From: Chryseobacterium foetidum
Lineage (GTDB): Bacteria > Bacteroidota > Bacteroidia > Flavobacteriales > Weeksellaceae
Assembly (NCBI RefSeq): GCF_025457425.1
Contig: NZ_JAMXIA010000001.1
Location: 992,001 to 1,056,000, forward strand
Direction of reading: 5' to 3'
Length of the DNA: 64,000 bases
Part shown: one piece after another, positions 1-8,510 of the stretch
How positions within the stretch are numbered: position 1 is the first letter of the stretch
Layout of the letters: every line of letters begins with the position of its first letter
Notes under the pieces: model-generated
What the model was told of the DNA's origin: nothing
The model's database searches: none
What the model saw: only the letters and a program-made list of their open reading frames with translations
Made by a program: the position numbers and the translations under genes

Positions 1-783
1 TCTGAAGATTATTACTACAGTATTTTGCCGACGGCAACTCAATATGCAAGAAATTCATTTTTTGCAGGTTTGATGCCTTCTGAAATCGAAAAACGTTTTC
101 CGGATAAGTGGTTTAACGATAATGAAGACGGTAACAAAAATGAGCACGAACGTGAATTTTTGGAAGACCAAATGAAGAGAATCGGCTTGAATTCGAAGTC
201 AATGAAATATTTAAAGATTCTGAATGCTGATTTTGAGAAGAAAATTTACGAAGATTTTAATCAGCATAAAAACAATGATCTTTTGGTGATTGTCTACAAC
301 TTTATCGACATCCTTTCTCATGCAAAAACCGATAATCACATTGTAGATCAACTTATCAGAGATGATAAAACTTTCAGATCGTTAACCTATAACTGGTTTG
401 AAAATTCGTCATTAATCAAAATCATTAAACTGGCTGCTGAAAACGGTTTCAAACTGATCATCACGACCGATCACGGAACAGTTTACGTAAAAAAACCGAG
501 CAGAGTTGTAGGCGACAGAGAAACTTCCACCAACATCAGATATAAAACAGGTAAGAGCTTAACGTACGAAAAAAGTGATGTCTGGGCAGTTACGAATCCG
601 GAAAAATTATTTTTACCGAAAGGAAATTTAAGTTCAAAATATATTTTCGCCAAAAACAATATCTTTTTAGCTTATCCTAAAAATTACAATCACTTTGTAA
701 ATTATTATAAAGAAACCTATCAGCACGGCGGAATTTCTTTGGAAGAATGTATAATTCCAATAAGTATTCTTGAGCCGAAGTAG
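1..783 (+). CDS. porX: PorX-type response regulator/PglZ phosphatase, C-terminal part (partial)
   Basis: The reading frame is open at base 1, so the N-terminal receiver domain lies outside the window. The visible 260 residues form the end of a PglZ (alkaline phosphatase superfamily) domain. A TTDHGT segment carries the metal-binding Asp-His, and a late HGGISLEE motif is typical of the domain's last metal ligand. In Bacteroidota this architecture is PorX, the cytoplasmic partner of PorY and SigP that controls type IX secretion. Without the receiver domain I cannot exclude another PglZ protein, but the fit to PorX is good. A possible hairpin and T-run at 899-936 ends the transcript. Confidence 0.85.
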   Translation, partial: SEDYYYSILPTATQYARNSFFAGLMPSEIEKRFPDKWFNDNEDGNKNEHEREFLEDQMKRIGLNSKSMKYLKILNADFEKKIYEDFNQHKNNDLLVIVYNFIDILSHAKTDNHIVDQLIRDDKTFRSLTYNWFENSSLIKIIKLAAENGFKLIITTDHGTVYVKKPSRVVGDRETSTNIRYKTGKSLTYEKSDVWAVTNPEKLFLPKGNLSSKYIFAKNNIFLAYPKNYNHFVNYYKETYQHGGISLEECIIPISILEPK

Positions 784-898
784 CGGTTGGCTGATTGCTT
801 TTTGCTTTTTGCTTCTTATCTCACGTTGATTTTGCTGATTTGGCAGACTTTGTTTGAGGTTTAAATTTGGACAAATAATTATTATTAAATATAAACTT

Positions 899-936
899 CG
901 GGCGGGTACTGATATAGATTTTCCTCCCGATTTTTT
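899..936 (+). terminator. Possible terminator after porX
   Basis: CGGGCGG (899-905) can pair with CCTCCCG (923-929) apart from one mismatch, and six Ts follow. The loop is long, so this is a weak call. Confidence 0.4.
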
Positions 937-972
937 GTGCATTGTTAAAACATAATAATCGTTTTCCTTTTG

Positions 973-980
973 TATTTTTG
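973..980 (+). promoter_or_regulatory. Promoter core for exonuclease III gene
   Basis: TATTTTTG matches the Bacteroidota core TAnnTTTG. It lies 14 nt before the TTG start, giving a very short leader. Confidence 0.6.
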
Positions 981-994
981 AAAAAATAAAAATT

Positions 995-1759
995 TTGAGA
1001 TTAATTACATACAACGTCAACGGTATCAGAGCCGCATTCACAAAAGATTTTTTAGGCTGGCTGAAAACTGCTGATCCGGACATCGTCTGCATTCAGGAAA
1101 GCAAAGCAGGAAATGATCAGATCGACATTGAAAGCCTTGAGAAAATAGGTTACAAAAGCTTTTGGCACTCCGCACAGCGCAAAGGTTACAGCGGCGTAGG
1201 AATCGCCTCCAAAATGCAGCCCAAACATGTCGTATACGGTTGCGGAATTGAAAGTTATGACAATGAAGGCAGAGTGATACGGGCAGATTTTGACGGTTTT
1301 TCTGTCATTTCAGTTTACGTTCCGTCGGCTTCCAATATTGAAAGGCTTGAATTCAAAATGCAGTTTTGTCACGATTTCCTGGCTTACATTAAAGAACTTA
1401 GAAAAACGATTCCCAATCTTATTATTTCCGGCGATTTTAATATCTGTCATCACGCAATTGATATCCATAATCCGGTGGGTTTAAAGAATACCTCAGGCTT
1501 CCTGCCGATGGAAAGAGAGTGGATGACCGATTTCATCAATGAATGCGAACTGATCGACAGTTTCAGGCATTTTAATAATGAACCGGACAATTACACATGG
1601 TGGAGCTACCGACAAAACTCAAGAGCCAATAACAAAGGCTGGAGATTGGATTATAATTTTGCTTCTTATCCGATGAAAGATAAACTAACGAGAGCGGTTA
1701 TTTTAAAGGAAGCTGTGCATTCTGATCACTGTCCAGCTTTGCTGGAATTTGAGATTTGA
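995..1759 (+). CDS. xth: Exodeoxyribonuclease III (AP endonuclease)
   Basis: A 254-residue single-domain enzyme of the exonuclease/endonuclease/phosphatase family. It should cut abasic sites in base-excision repair in the cytoplasm. Visible motifs are the N-terminal TYNVNGIRAA with its Asn, the metal-binding Glu in CIQES, GDFN with Asp and Asn in the middle, and the C-terminal SDHCP with the catalytic Asp-His. The start is a TTG, chosen because the protein begins right at the first conserved strand and a TAnnTTTG core lies just before it. The final codons and the stop lie inside a heptamer tandem repeat (1748-1796). Confidence 0.95.
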   Translation: MRLITYNVNGIRAAFTKDFLGWLKTADPDIVCIQESKAGNDQIDIESLEKIGYKSFWHSAQRKGYSGVGIASKMQPKHVVYGCGIESYDNEGRVIRADFDGFSVISVYVPSASNIERLEFKMQFCHDFLAYIKELRKTIPNLIISGDFNICHHAIDIHNPVGLKNTSGFLPMEREWMTDFINECELIDSFRHFNNEPDNYTWWSYRQNSRANNKGWRLDYNFASYPMKDKLTRAVILKEAVHSDHCPALLEFEI

Positions 1760-1796
1760 GATTCGAGATTCGAGATTCGAGATTCGAGATTTGGGA
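1748..1796. repeat. Degenerate heptamer tandem repeat (TTTGAGA/TTCGAGA, 7 units)
   Basis: Seven consecutive 7-nt units read TTTGAGA, TTTGAGA, four TTCGAGA and TTTGGGA. The array starts inside the last codons of xth and contains its stop codon (1757-1759). The same heptamer recurs at 55512-55570. Confidence 0.9.
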
Positions 1797-1853
1797 TTTA
1801 AAGTTGCTTAGCTATAGACTTTTTTATCAAACAAATTGGCCTACTATTTCAGC

Positions 1854-1886
1854 AATAAAAAAAGCCAACTGCGATCAGTTGGCTTT
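1854..1886 (-). terminator. Terminator of the RlpA-like gene
   Basis: AAAGCCAACTG (1861-1871) and CAGTTGGCTTT (1876-1886) form a perfect 11-bp stem with loop CGAT. On the minus strand it is followed by a run of Ts. It probably also stops xth transcription. Confidence 0.9.
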
Positions 1887-1902
1887 ACCATTTTTTATCA
1901 GT

Positions 1903-2283
1903 CTATTCTTCGACTTCTACAACTTCATATTCAATTGGAATTTTGCCGCTGGCAATATTTCCGATTTCGTCAAACGCGGCTTTAGAAAGGTCTAATGCTC
2001 GTGAAGAATGGTACGGACCTCTGTCGTTGATCCTTACAATTACTTCTTCTCCGTTGTTCAGATTGGTTACTTTTACCAAAGTTCCGAACGGAAGCGTTCT
2101 GTTGGCTGCGGTTAATTTGCTGTTATCAAATACTTCTCCGCTGGCTGTTTTTTTACCGTTAAACTTATCGTGGTAATACGACGCATAACTTGTTTTCCTG
2201 GCATCTGCAGTGTTTTCTGTAAAAGAATAAACACCGAGTGCAGAAATCATCATTATGATTACAAGAATAAATCTTTTCATCAT
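1903..2283 (-). CDS. rlpA: RlpA-like double-psi beta-barrel protein
   Basis: A 126-residue exported protein. The first 25 or so residues form a signal peptide or N-terminal anchor. The rest is one double-psi beta-barrel domain with the family signatures ASYYHDKFNGKKTASGE, PFGTLVKVTN and the active-site region RINDRGPY followed by RALDLS. RlpA proteins of Gram-negative bacteria cleave denuded glycan strands in peptidoglycan. This version lacks the C-terminal SPOR domain of E. coli RlpA, so septal targeting cannot be assumed. It is a monocistronic unit with its own promoter and terminator. Confidence 0.85.
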   Translation of the reverse strand: MMKRFILVIIMMISALGVYSFTENTADARKTSYASYYHDKFNGKKTASGEVFDNSKLTAANRTLPFGTLVKVTNLNNGEEVIVRINDRGPYHSSRALDLSKAAFDEIGNIASGKIPIEYEVVEVEE

Positions 2284-2311
2284 TTTGAAATTTTTTGGGT
2301 TAATGACTTGG

Positions 2312-2319
2312 CAAAAATA
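2312..2319 (-). promoter_or_regulatory. Promoter core for RlpA-like gene
   Basis: TATTTTTG on the minus strand matches TAnnTTTG, about 29 nt before the start codon. The rest of the 2284-2602 gap is AT-rich, and apart from the rimO terminator I see nothing in it. Confidence 0.6.
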
Positions 2320-2544
2320 TAGTGCGAAAAAGTAGTGACCTATTTTTTTTGTTAACGACTGTTAATGAAAATCAAATAAAAAGTTAAATTCAACCTAAAA
2401 TAGAGTTCTGATTCAATCCAGAGTACGCTTGTTAAATTGTGTTAAAAATAACATTTAAAAGTTAATTTAATTAACTAAACATTGTGTAAGAAACTATAAT
2501 TTCATTTAAAAAACCACTATTAATCAGTGTTTTAAAAGTTTTAA

Positions 2545-2580
2545 GACAAAAAAAACCAATACTGAAGTAGCATTGGTTTT
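2545..2580 (-). terminator. Terminator of rimO
   Basis: AAAACCAAT (2552-2560) pairs with ATTGGTTTT (2572-2580). On the minus strand the stem is followed by a run of Ts. Confidence 0.8.
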
Positions 2581-2602
2581 GTAGTGATAATCGAATTGTA
2601 TT

Positions 2603-3904
2603 TTAAACTAATTCTCCATAAAGGTCAAATTCTTCGGCCGAAGTTATTTTAACATTGGCAAAATCTCCGATTGAAATATATGTATCTTCAGCGGAAACCA
2701 AAACGGTATTATCAACATCCGGAGAGTCAAATTCTGTTCTTCCGACGAAGTAATTTCCTTCTTTTCGGTCAAAAACACATTTGAAAGTCATCCCAATTTT
2801 CTCCTGATTTTTCTCCCATGAAATCTGAGACTGAAGCTCCATAATTTCCTCTACCCTTGCCTCTTTCACTTCCTGCGGAACATTATCTTCCAAAACGTAA
2901 GCTCCGGTATTTTCTTCATGAGAATACGTGAAACATCCCAAACGGTCAAATCTCTGCTCACGAACCCACGATTTTAATTCCTGAAAAATTTCTTCGGTTT
3001 CGCCTGGATAACCAACGATCAAAGTAGTTCTAATCGCCATATCAGGCACTTTTTCTCTGAATTTATCTAAAAGCGCATTTGTTTTTTCATGGCTCGTTCC
3101 TCTTTTCATCGACTTCAAAAGGTCTGAATTGATGTGCTGCAAAGGAATATCAATATAATTACAAACCTTTGGTTCTTCTCTGATAATATCCAAAACATCT
3201 TCCGGGAAACCGCTTGGGAAAGCGTAGTGAAGTCTGATCCACTCGATGCCTTCTACTTTTACGAGCTCTTTTAAAAGTTCACCTAAAGCTCTTTTTTTAT
3301 AAATATCTAAACCGTAATACGTTAAATCCTGAGCGATAAGAATGATTTCTTTTGTACCTTTTTTGGCTAATTTTGAAGCTTCCAAAACCAGTTTTTCAAT
3401 CGGTGTTGAAACGTGACCACCTCTCATCAAAGGGATTGCACAAAACGAACAGGGTCTGTCGCAACCTTCTGAAATTTTAAGATAAGCGTAGTGTTTTGGA
3501 GTCGTAGTTAATCTTTCGCCCACCAGTTCATGCTTGTAATCAGCACCTAAATGCTTTAATAAAATCGGAAGATCTCTCGTTCCGAAATACTGATCAACAT
3601 CCGGAATTTCTCTGATCAAATCCGGCTTATATCTTTCTGAGAGACAACCTGTAACAAAAACTTTCTCTACTTCGCCACGGTTTTTAGCCTCAACATAATC
3701 TAAAATCGTGTTGATAGATTCTTCCTTTGCATTATCAATAAAGCCACAGGTGTTGATTACCACAATGTCTCCACGGTCTTCGTGTACAACTTCTTTTCCG
3801 TTAGCCTTTAGCTGGCTCATCAGAACCTCCGAATCGTAAACATTTTTGGAGCATCCGAGAGTTACTACATTGATCTTCTTCTTACCTGTTGATTTTGTAC
3901 GCAT
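2603..3904 (-). CDS. rimO: Ribosomal protein S12 methylthiotransferase RimO
   Basis: A 433-residue radical-SAM methylthiotransferase that modifies the conserved Asp of ribosomal protein S12. The N-terminal domain has three cluster-binding cysteines (TLGCSKN, NTCGF, VTGC). The radical-SAM motif CDRPCSFC follows, and a TRAM domain ends the protein. RimO is favoured over MiaB because of the LGCSKN start and overall length. The frame is open 22 codons further upstream. I chose the ATG at 3904 because a TATCTTTG promoter core at 3924-3931 would lie inside the longer form. Confidence 0.95.
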   Translation of the reverse strand: MRTKSTGKKKINVVTLGCSKNVYDSEVLMSQLKANGKEVVHEDRGDIVVINTCGFIDNAKEESINTILDYVEAKNRGEVEKVFVTGCLSERYKPDLIREIPDVDQYFGTRDLPILLKHLGADYKHELVGERLTTTPKHYAYLKISEGCDRPCSFCAIPLMRGGHVSTPIEKLVLEASKLAKKGTKEIILIAQDLTYYGLDIYKKRALGELLKELVKVEGIEWIRLHYAFPSGFPEDVLDIIREEPKVCNYIDIPLQHINSDLLKSMKRGTSHEKTNALLDKFREKVPDMAIRTTLIVGYPGETEEIFQELKSWVREQRFDRLGCFTYSHEENTGAYVLEDNVPQEVKEARVEEIMELQSQISWEKNQEKIGMTFKCVFDRKEGNYFVGRTEFDSPDVDNTVLVSAEDTYISIGDFANVKITSAEEFDLYGELV

Positions 3905-3923
3905 CTTTCTATTTTTCAGGGTG

Positions 3924-3931
3924 CAAAGATA
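3924..3931 (-). promoter_or_regulatory. Promoter core for rimO
   Basis: TATCTTTG on the minus strand, 19 nt before the chosen start, matches TAnnTTTG and fixes the short form of RimO. Confidence 0.65.
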
Positions 3932-3962
3932 CAAAATAATAAAAAGGCTGGGCAATAAAAAC

Positions 3963-3987
3963 AAAACCACTTTAAAAAAGTGGTTTT
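3963..3987 (-). terminator. Terminator of the polysaccharide operon
   Basis: AAAACCACTTT (3963-3973) and AAAGTGGTTTT (3977-3987) form a perfect stem. It lies after rfbC and before the rimO promoter, with T-rich sequence following on the minus strand. Confidence 0.85.
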
Positions 3988-4020
3988 CAATATTTTAAAA
4001 TGATTTAAAGAATTCTAAAT

Positions 4021-4566
4021 CTAATAATTTTTATCTTTAAAAGATGCTGCATTTTTATCTTTATCAGAAAGCTGAGCTTCATTTTCAGAAATTTTCCAGT
4101 CGATATTTAAATCTGCATCATTAAATTTCACAGCACCTTCAGATTCTTTATTGTAAAAATTATCACATTTATAAGAAAAAACTGCTGTGTCGCTCAAAAC
4201 AGAAAAACCATGTCCGAAGCCTCTCGGAACGTATAGTTGAAGCTTGTTTTCTGCCGTTAATTCAATTCCGAACCACTTTCCGAATGTTGGAGAATCTTCA
4301 CGAAGATCAACAGCAACGTCCCAAACTTTACCTTCAAGACACGAAACCAATTTTGCCTGTGCGTGCTCCCCTTTCTGCAAATGCAGACCTCTCAAAACAC
4401 CATAAGATGATTTTGAAATATTATCCTGAACAAAGTGTCCGTTCATTCCCGTAAGTTCTTCAAATTTTGCTTCATTATACTTTTCGAAAAAATAACCGCG
4501 ATCGTCTTCAAAAACGGTAGGTTCGATAATGTAGCAATCCTTAAGAGGAGTTTCTTTTATTTTCAT
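4021..4566 (-). CDS. rfbC: dTDP-4-dehydrorhamnose 3,5-epimerase
   Basis: A 181-residue cupin enzyme of the RmlC family, making the dTDP-L-rhamnose precursor by double epimerisation. Family signatures are FEDDRGYFFE near the start, VLRGLHLQ with the catalytic His, VAVDLREDSPTFGKW with the catalytic Asp, and YVPRGFGHGF with the Tyr. It is the last gene of the polysaccharide operon. The other dTDP-rhamnose genes (rfbA, rfbB, rfbD) are not in the window and must lie elsewhere if the pathway is complete. Confidence 0.95.
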   Translation of the reverse strand: MKIKETPLKDCYIIEPTVFEDDRGYFFEKYNEAKFEELTGMNGHFVQDNISKSSYGVLRGLHLQKGEHAQAKLVSCLEGKVWDVAVDLREDSPTFGKWFGIELTAENKLQLYVPRGFGHGFSVLSDTAVFSYKCDNFYNKESEGAVKFNDADLNIDWKISENEAQLSDKDKNAASFKDKNY

Positions 4567-4575
4567 TGTGTAAAT

Positions 4576-5520
4576 TTAGTGGCTGTTTAAAGTAAAAACA
4601 ACTTTTATGGTTTTAAAAAAAATTAAAAAATCAAGTTTCAGATTATAATTCTTGATATAGTAAAGATCGTATTCCAGTTTTTTAAGGTTTTCACGGGGAG
4701 TTGCTTTTGGCAGATGCACCTGTGCCCAACCGCTTATTCCCGGTTTTACGAGATGTCTCAAATCAAAATAAGCGTTATCTTTTATAGATTCGGTTACAAA
4801 TTTTGTTCTTTCCGGTCTTGGTCCGATGAGACTCATAGAACCGTTGAGTACGTTGAAAAGCTGTGGAAGTTCGTCGATCTTAGTTTTTCTGAGAAATTTT
4901 CCCACTCTTAATAAGCGGTGATCATTTTTGGTAGTGAAAGTTCCATCATGAATTTTGGTCATCGTTCTCAACTTAAAAATCTTAAACGGCACAGAGTTTT
5001 TCCCAACGCGAACCTGCGAAAAGAAAACATTTCCAGGTGAAGTTGCAAAAATAAGCAAGGCACCAAATGCAATGAGAGGCAGAGTTATCGGAAGTAAAAG
5101 AAGGCTTACGATGACATCAAATACACGTTTGAAAAAGATATCTTCTTCGTCCAAACCTATGGTGAAGACATTATCTGCCAAATACTCGTTGGAGGAGAAT
5201 TTAACTAAAGGAATTCTTTTGCTTACAACTTCATAAAAATTTTGTGCATCGTATATTTTTACTCCTTTTATTTTTGATTCAATGATTTCATTGGTCACTT
5301 TTTCGGAGATATGATTAACGTTGGTGGTATCAATAATCACATTTTTTATTTTTAGTTTAACGATATACTCTGAAATGCTCCTCGTTTCAACATTTGTATC
5401 GAAAAAAATCACCTTATTATCCTTCAGAAAATCTGTTTCTTTCAAAATCTTGTAAGAAATATCGCTGACGTTTACAATAAGATATCTTTTAGGAAAGTTG
5501 GTTAACGTTGAAACTTTCAT
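4576..5520 (-). CDS. Polyisoprenyl-phosphate sugar-1-phosphate transferase with Rossmann-like N-terminus
   Basis: A 314-residue phosphoglycosyl transferase that should start repeat-unit assembly on undecaprenyl phosphate. The C-terminal 190 residues carry the monotopic bacterial sugar-transferase domain. It includes a hydrophobic re-entrant helix, VFFSQVRVGKN, FKIFKLRTM, TKIDELPQLFNVLNGSMSLIGPRPE and a GISGWAQV loop. The first 120 residues look like the nucleotide-binding-like module found between membrane helices and catalytic domain in WcaJ-type enzymes, but the usual four N-terminal membrane helices are missing. Its start overlaps the stop of the preceding gene by ATGA, so translation is coupled. 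Confidence 0.85.
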   Translation of the reverse strand: MKVSTLTNFPKRYLIVNVSDISYKILKETDFLKDNKVIFFDTNVETRSISEYIVKLKIKNVIIDTTNVNHISEKVTNEIIESKIKGVKIYDAQNFYEVVSKRIPLVKFSSNEYLADNVFTIGLDEEDIFFKRVFDVIVSLLLLPITLPLIAFGALLIFATSPGNVFFSQVRVGKNSVPFKIFKLRTMTKIHDGTFTTKNDHRLLRVGKFLRKTKIDELPQLFNVLNGSMSLIGPRPERTKFVTESIKDNAYFDLRHLVKPGISGWAQVHLPKATPRENLKKLEYDLYYIKNYNLKLDFLIFFKTIKVVFTLNSH

Positions 5521-6578
5521 TTTTTAGCTATAACAGAATACAATTCTTTATATTTATTATACATTACCTCTACATGGAAACGGTCTTCAAATATTTTCCT
5601 TGACTGATTTGCAAATTTGTCATAAATTTTTTGATTATTCAGCATAAAAGTAATGGTTTTTTGCATTTTGTGCAAATCATTATTGCCTGTAAGCACACCA
5701 TTCTCATCTACGAGTTCAGAATTTCCGCCAACATTTGAAGCGATAATGGGCTTAGAAAAACATAAAGCCTCAATAAGAGACATCGGAAGTCCCTCATAAT
5801 TAGAAAATAACACCGCAATATCTGCATTTTTATAGTATTGAAATGCATCTTTTTTCTCACCCAAAAGAATTACATTTTCGGGAATATTTTTTTCTTCGGT
5901 CTTATTTCCAATCCACACAAATAGTATATTTTGGTTTGCCATATTCTTTGCCAAATTGCAAAAAACATCAAACCTTTTGGGAGGAGCAAGTCTTGAAATA
6001 CTTAAAACAATTTTTGTGTTTTCATCTCTTCTGAAATCTGTAAATAGATCAACCCTGGAGTCAAATTCATTCTGAGCGAAATCTTTAATTCCGTTTTGGA
6101 TGACGTGCACATTTTCTGTAATGCCTTCTTTTTTCAGATTATCAACATCATAATTACTTACTCCAACAATCGCTTTACATCTTGACTTTAAAATCTTCTC
6201 CAAAGGCAAAAACTTTCGGTAGCGAAGTCTGATAGAATCGAAACCGTGAATGGTGTAAATAATTTTGGAAGAAGGAAAAATAAGTCTTCCTAAAATGCCG
6301 ATTTTTGAGGAATGAAGATGAATGACATCAGCTTTTATCTTTCTGTTAAGTAAAAAGAGGTCTTTTAAAACTTCAATATCATTTAAGCCGATAGAATGTT
6401 TTAAACTTTTAATTTTAATCTGATGAACATTGGGGTGAAGTACATCCCACATTTCACCATGTTCCGACGACGCTACAAATACCTCATCACCATCCTGCAC
6501 AGATCTTTCGGCAAGGTTAATGACCACTGATTGAGCTCCCCCCAGTTCGGCTAATGTGATGACGTGAAGAATTTTCAT
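5517..6578 (-). CDS. Glycosyltransferase family 4
   Basis: A 353-residue GT-B glycosyltransferase. The N-terminal glycine-rich loop ELGGAQSV and the C-terminal segment GLPMSLIEALCFSKPIIASNVGG are characteristic of GT4 enzymes using nucleotide-sugar donors. It should add one sugar to the lipid-linked repeat unit on the cytoplasmic face. It overlaps both neighbours by ATGA start-stop signals, placing it firmly within the operon. Donor and acceptor cannot be told from sequence. Confidence 0.9.
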   Translation of the reverse strand: MKILHVITLAELGGAQSVVINLAERSVQDGDEVFVASSEHGEMWDVLHPNVHQIKIKSLKHSIGLNDIEVLKDLFLLNRKIKADVIHLHSSKIGILGRLIFPSSKIIYTIHGFDSIRLRYRKFLPLEKILKSRCKAIVGVSNYDVDNLKKEGITENVHVIQNGIKDFAQNEFDSRVDLFTDFRRDENTKIVLSISRLAPPKRFDVFCNLAKNMANQNILFVWIGNKTEEKNIPENVILLGEKKDAFQYYKNADIAVLFSNYEGLPMSLIEALCFSKPIIASNVGGNSELVDENGVLTGNNDLHKMQKTITFMLNNQKIYDKFANQSRKIFEDRFHVEVMYNKYKELYSVIAKK

Positions 6579-7696
6579 TCTGAAATTAATTTTACATTGT
6601 GAAGATTCTTGACCTTACTTTCAAAATCAGTTTTTTGTTTTAAATCCTGAATTTCAATTCCTGAAAACTCTATATTGATGCTGTGTTTATTGGGTGTGAA
6701 CCAATAGGATGACTGATTTTGTTTCCACTCAGCATTTTTTATTTTAATCAAACCTTGAGCGTCATGAGGCAAATTGTCAGTATTTAAAGAAGTGAGAAAA
6801 CCGTGTCTTGAACCTTCATCGGTATGATTTTCTATTACTATATCGACCGTTTTAATATCTGAAGCCTTTTGTCTGTTAAATTCATTCAGATTAATGGCGA
6901 TACCAGCAACCTGATTGTGAAAAGTATAAATGTTTTTTAAAGAAATATTATTGAGAACATCTTTTTCCCAGCTTGGTTCAATATCGACTCCACACTGAGG
7001 ATCATGACCGTAGGTATTTGAAATAAGAATATTTTTCAAGACCACATTTTTTGCTGAAGTTACAGAAATCCCGTTTCGCCTTGCTTTATTAATCCAACCA
7101 CTTTCTACAACCACATTTTCAGAAAAACCACCATCTTCAGACCCTATAAAAATTCCGTCGCCAAATGTATTTGAGATTTTAGCGTTAGTAACTTTAATAT
7201 TTTTTGAATTTAATACAGAAATTCCGGCAGACCACTGGCCTGTCTGAGATTTGGTTTTGGAATATCTGTTTCCAACAATCACAGCATTGACGATCTCCAC
7301 ATTTTCAGCATTGTAAATTTTTACTACATCAGAAAATCTTCCATTTGCAAATCCAACCGATTGTATGGCCGAATTTTTCCTGAATATAATTTTTTTATCT
7401 GAACCGATTTTTAAACCTTTAGAATTAATGAAAATTTTAAAATCTGGCAGAACAATTACTTTATTAGCATCAATTATCTTCTGAACGACAGCAGTATGAT
7501 CTTTAGAATTTCTGAACTTCTTATCAGCAGGAAAAAGATTTTTTATTTTGCTGATATTTGGATCTGAAGTTTTTAGATACTGAACAACCAGCGAAACCGG
7601 AACATTCGTCACGGTAAATTCCTGAGCTTTTATGTTTAAACTCAGAAAAAATAATCCTCCAACAAGAATCAGGTTCAGACAAAATCTACTTTTCAT
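6575..7696 (-). CDS. Secreted right-handed beta-helix protein
   Basis: A 373-residue protein with an N-terminal signal peptide ending near residue 24 (NIKAQ). The body is a ladder of short beta-strand turns rich in N, G, V and I with repeated NVVLKNI-like rungs, typical of right-handed parallel beta-helices of the pectate-lyase-like superfamily. It is a periplasmic or surface protein encoded within the polysaccharide operon. It may be a lyase, hydrolase or modifying enzyme acting on the polymer. No catalytic signature could be assigned by eye. It overlaps the next gene by ATGA and the preceding one by 11 nt. Confidence 0.75.
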   Translation of the reverse strand: MKSRFCLNLILVGGLFFLSLNIKAQEFTVTNVPVSLVVQYLKTSDPNISKIKNLFPADKKFRNSKDHTAVVQKIIDANKVIVLPDFKIFINSKGLKIGSDKKIIFRKNSAIQSVGFANGRFSDVVKIYNAENVEIVNAVIVGNRYSKTKSQTGQWSAGISVLNSKNIKVTNAKISNTFGDGIFIGSEDGGFSENVVVESGWINKARRNGISVTSAKNVVLKNILISNTYGHDPQCGVDIEPSWEKDVLNNISLKNIYTFHNQVAGIAINLNEFNRQKASDIKTVDIVIENHTDEGSRHGFLTSLNTDNLPHDAQGLIKIKNAEWKQNQSSYWFTPNKHSINIEFSGIEIQDLKQKTDFESKVKNLHNVKLISE

Positions 7697-8510
7697 TATT
7701 TATAAATTTAGTAAAATGCTCTCCGTTAAGTTTAATCTGATTCCTGTTTTGAATTAAAATATGCTCTTTACCGAATAAATAATACATCAGATACATAAAA
7801 CTCGCGGCAAAATATCTGAAAGCAAACTTTAGGTAAACTAAAGACATAAAATTTTTTCTCAAGAGATAAAATACTCCACCAAACCCCTGAAAATATTTTT
7901 TATAATATTGATTCCCAATTTCTCTGTAAAAGAAGAGAGGCTCTCCCATGGTTCTGAATACACTTCTGCTTCCGGTCCGTATCCACAGATCAGCATCATC
8001 TACCCGCAGTGCATTTTTATCGTAAGGATTTGATCTGAACCAGGCTGTTTTCGCAATTACTGTCGGATGAATAAAAGGTATGTGATCACCGAGAAAATCA
8101 TCCTGTACATCATATCTTTTTCCTACAACTTCATCATTTTCATTGATGGAGTAAAGATTGGTTGCAAGTACGTCAATTTCAGGATGTGCTTTGAGTACTC
8201 TCAGTTGTTTCTCCAGTTTTTGGGGATGCATAATATCATCGTTATCCATTCTTGCAAGGTATTCAGTCTGCACGTCTACAGCGGTCTGATTTAAACGTGT
8301 AGCAAGCCCCAGATTTTTACCGTCTGTAAAAACTTTTACTCTGGAATCGGATAAAAATTTTTTTGAAATCGCAACTGAACTGTCTGTAGATCCGTCATCT
8401 ACAATCCACAGCTCAAAATCCTGAAAAGTCTGCGCAAGCACAGATGAAATAGCTTTTTCTAAAAACTTTTCTGCATTGTAAACAGGGATTGCAACCGTAA
8501 CTTCTGCCAT
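7686..8510 (-). CDS. Glycosyltransferase family 2
   Basis: A 274-residue GT-A enzyme. VTVAIPVYNAEKFLEKAISSV opens the nucleotide-binding fold, WIVDDGSTD follows, and ARMDNDDIMHP holds the metal-binding DxD. A C-terminal hydrophobic stretch may associate with the membrane. It should transfer a sugar within the repeat unit. Its start codon shares bases with the preceding gene's stop, so expression is coupled to the putative polymerase. Confidence 0.9.
   Translation of the reverse strand: MAEVTVAIPVYNAEKFLEKAISSVLAQTFQDFELWIVDDGSTDSSVAISKKFLSDSRVKVFTDGKNLGLATRLNQTAVDVQTEYLARMDNDDIMHPQKLEKQLRVLKAHPEIDVLATNLYSINENDEVVGKRYDVQDDFLGDHIPFIHPTVIAKTAWFRSNPYDKNALRVDDADLWIRTGSRSVFRTMGEPLFFYREIGNQYYKKYFQGFGGVFYLLRKNFMSLVYLKFAFRYFAASFMYLMYYLFGKEHILIQNRNQIKLNGEHFTKFINNEK

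Noticed and set aside
667..1092. Minus-strand ORF between porX and xth
   Set aside because: It overlaps the ends of both supported genes and has shadow-like composition.
1748..1796. CRISPR-like or replication-origin iteron interpretation of heptamer arrays
   Set aside because: Units are contiguous, degenerate and without spacers, and there are no dnaA or rep genes nearby.
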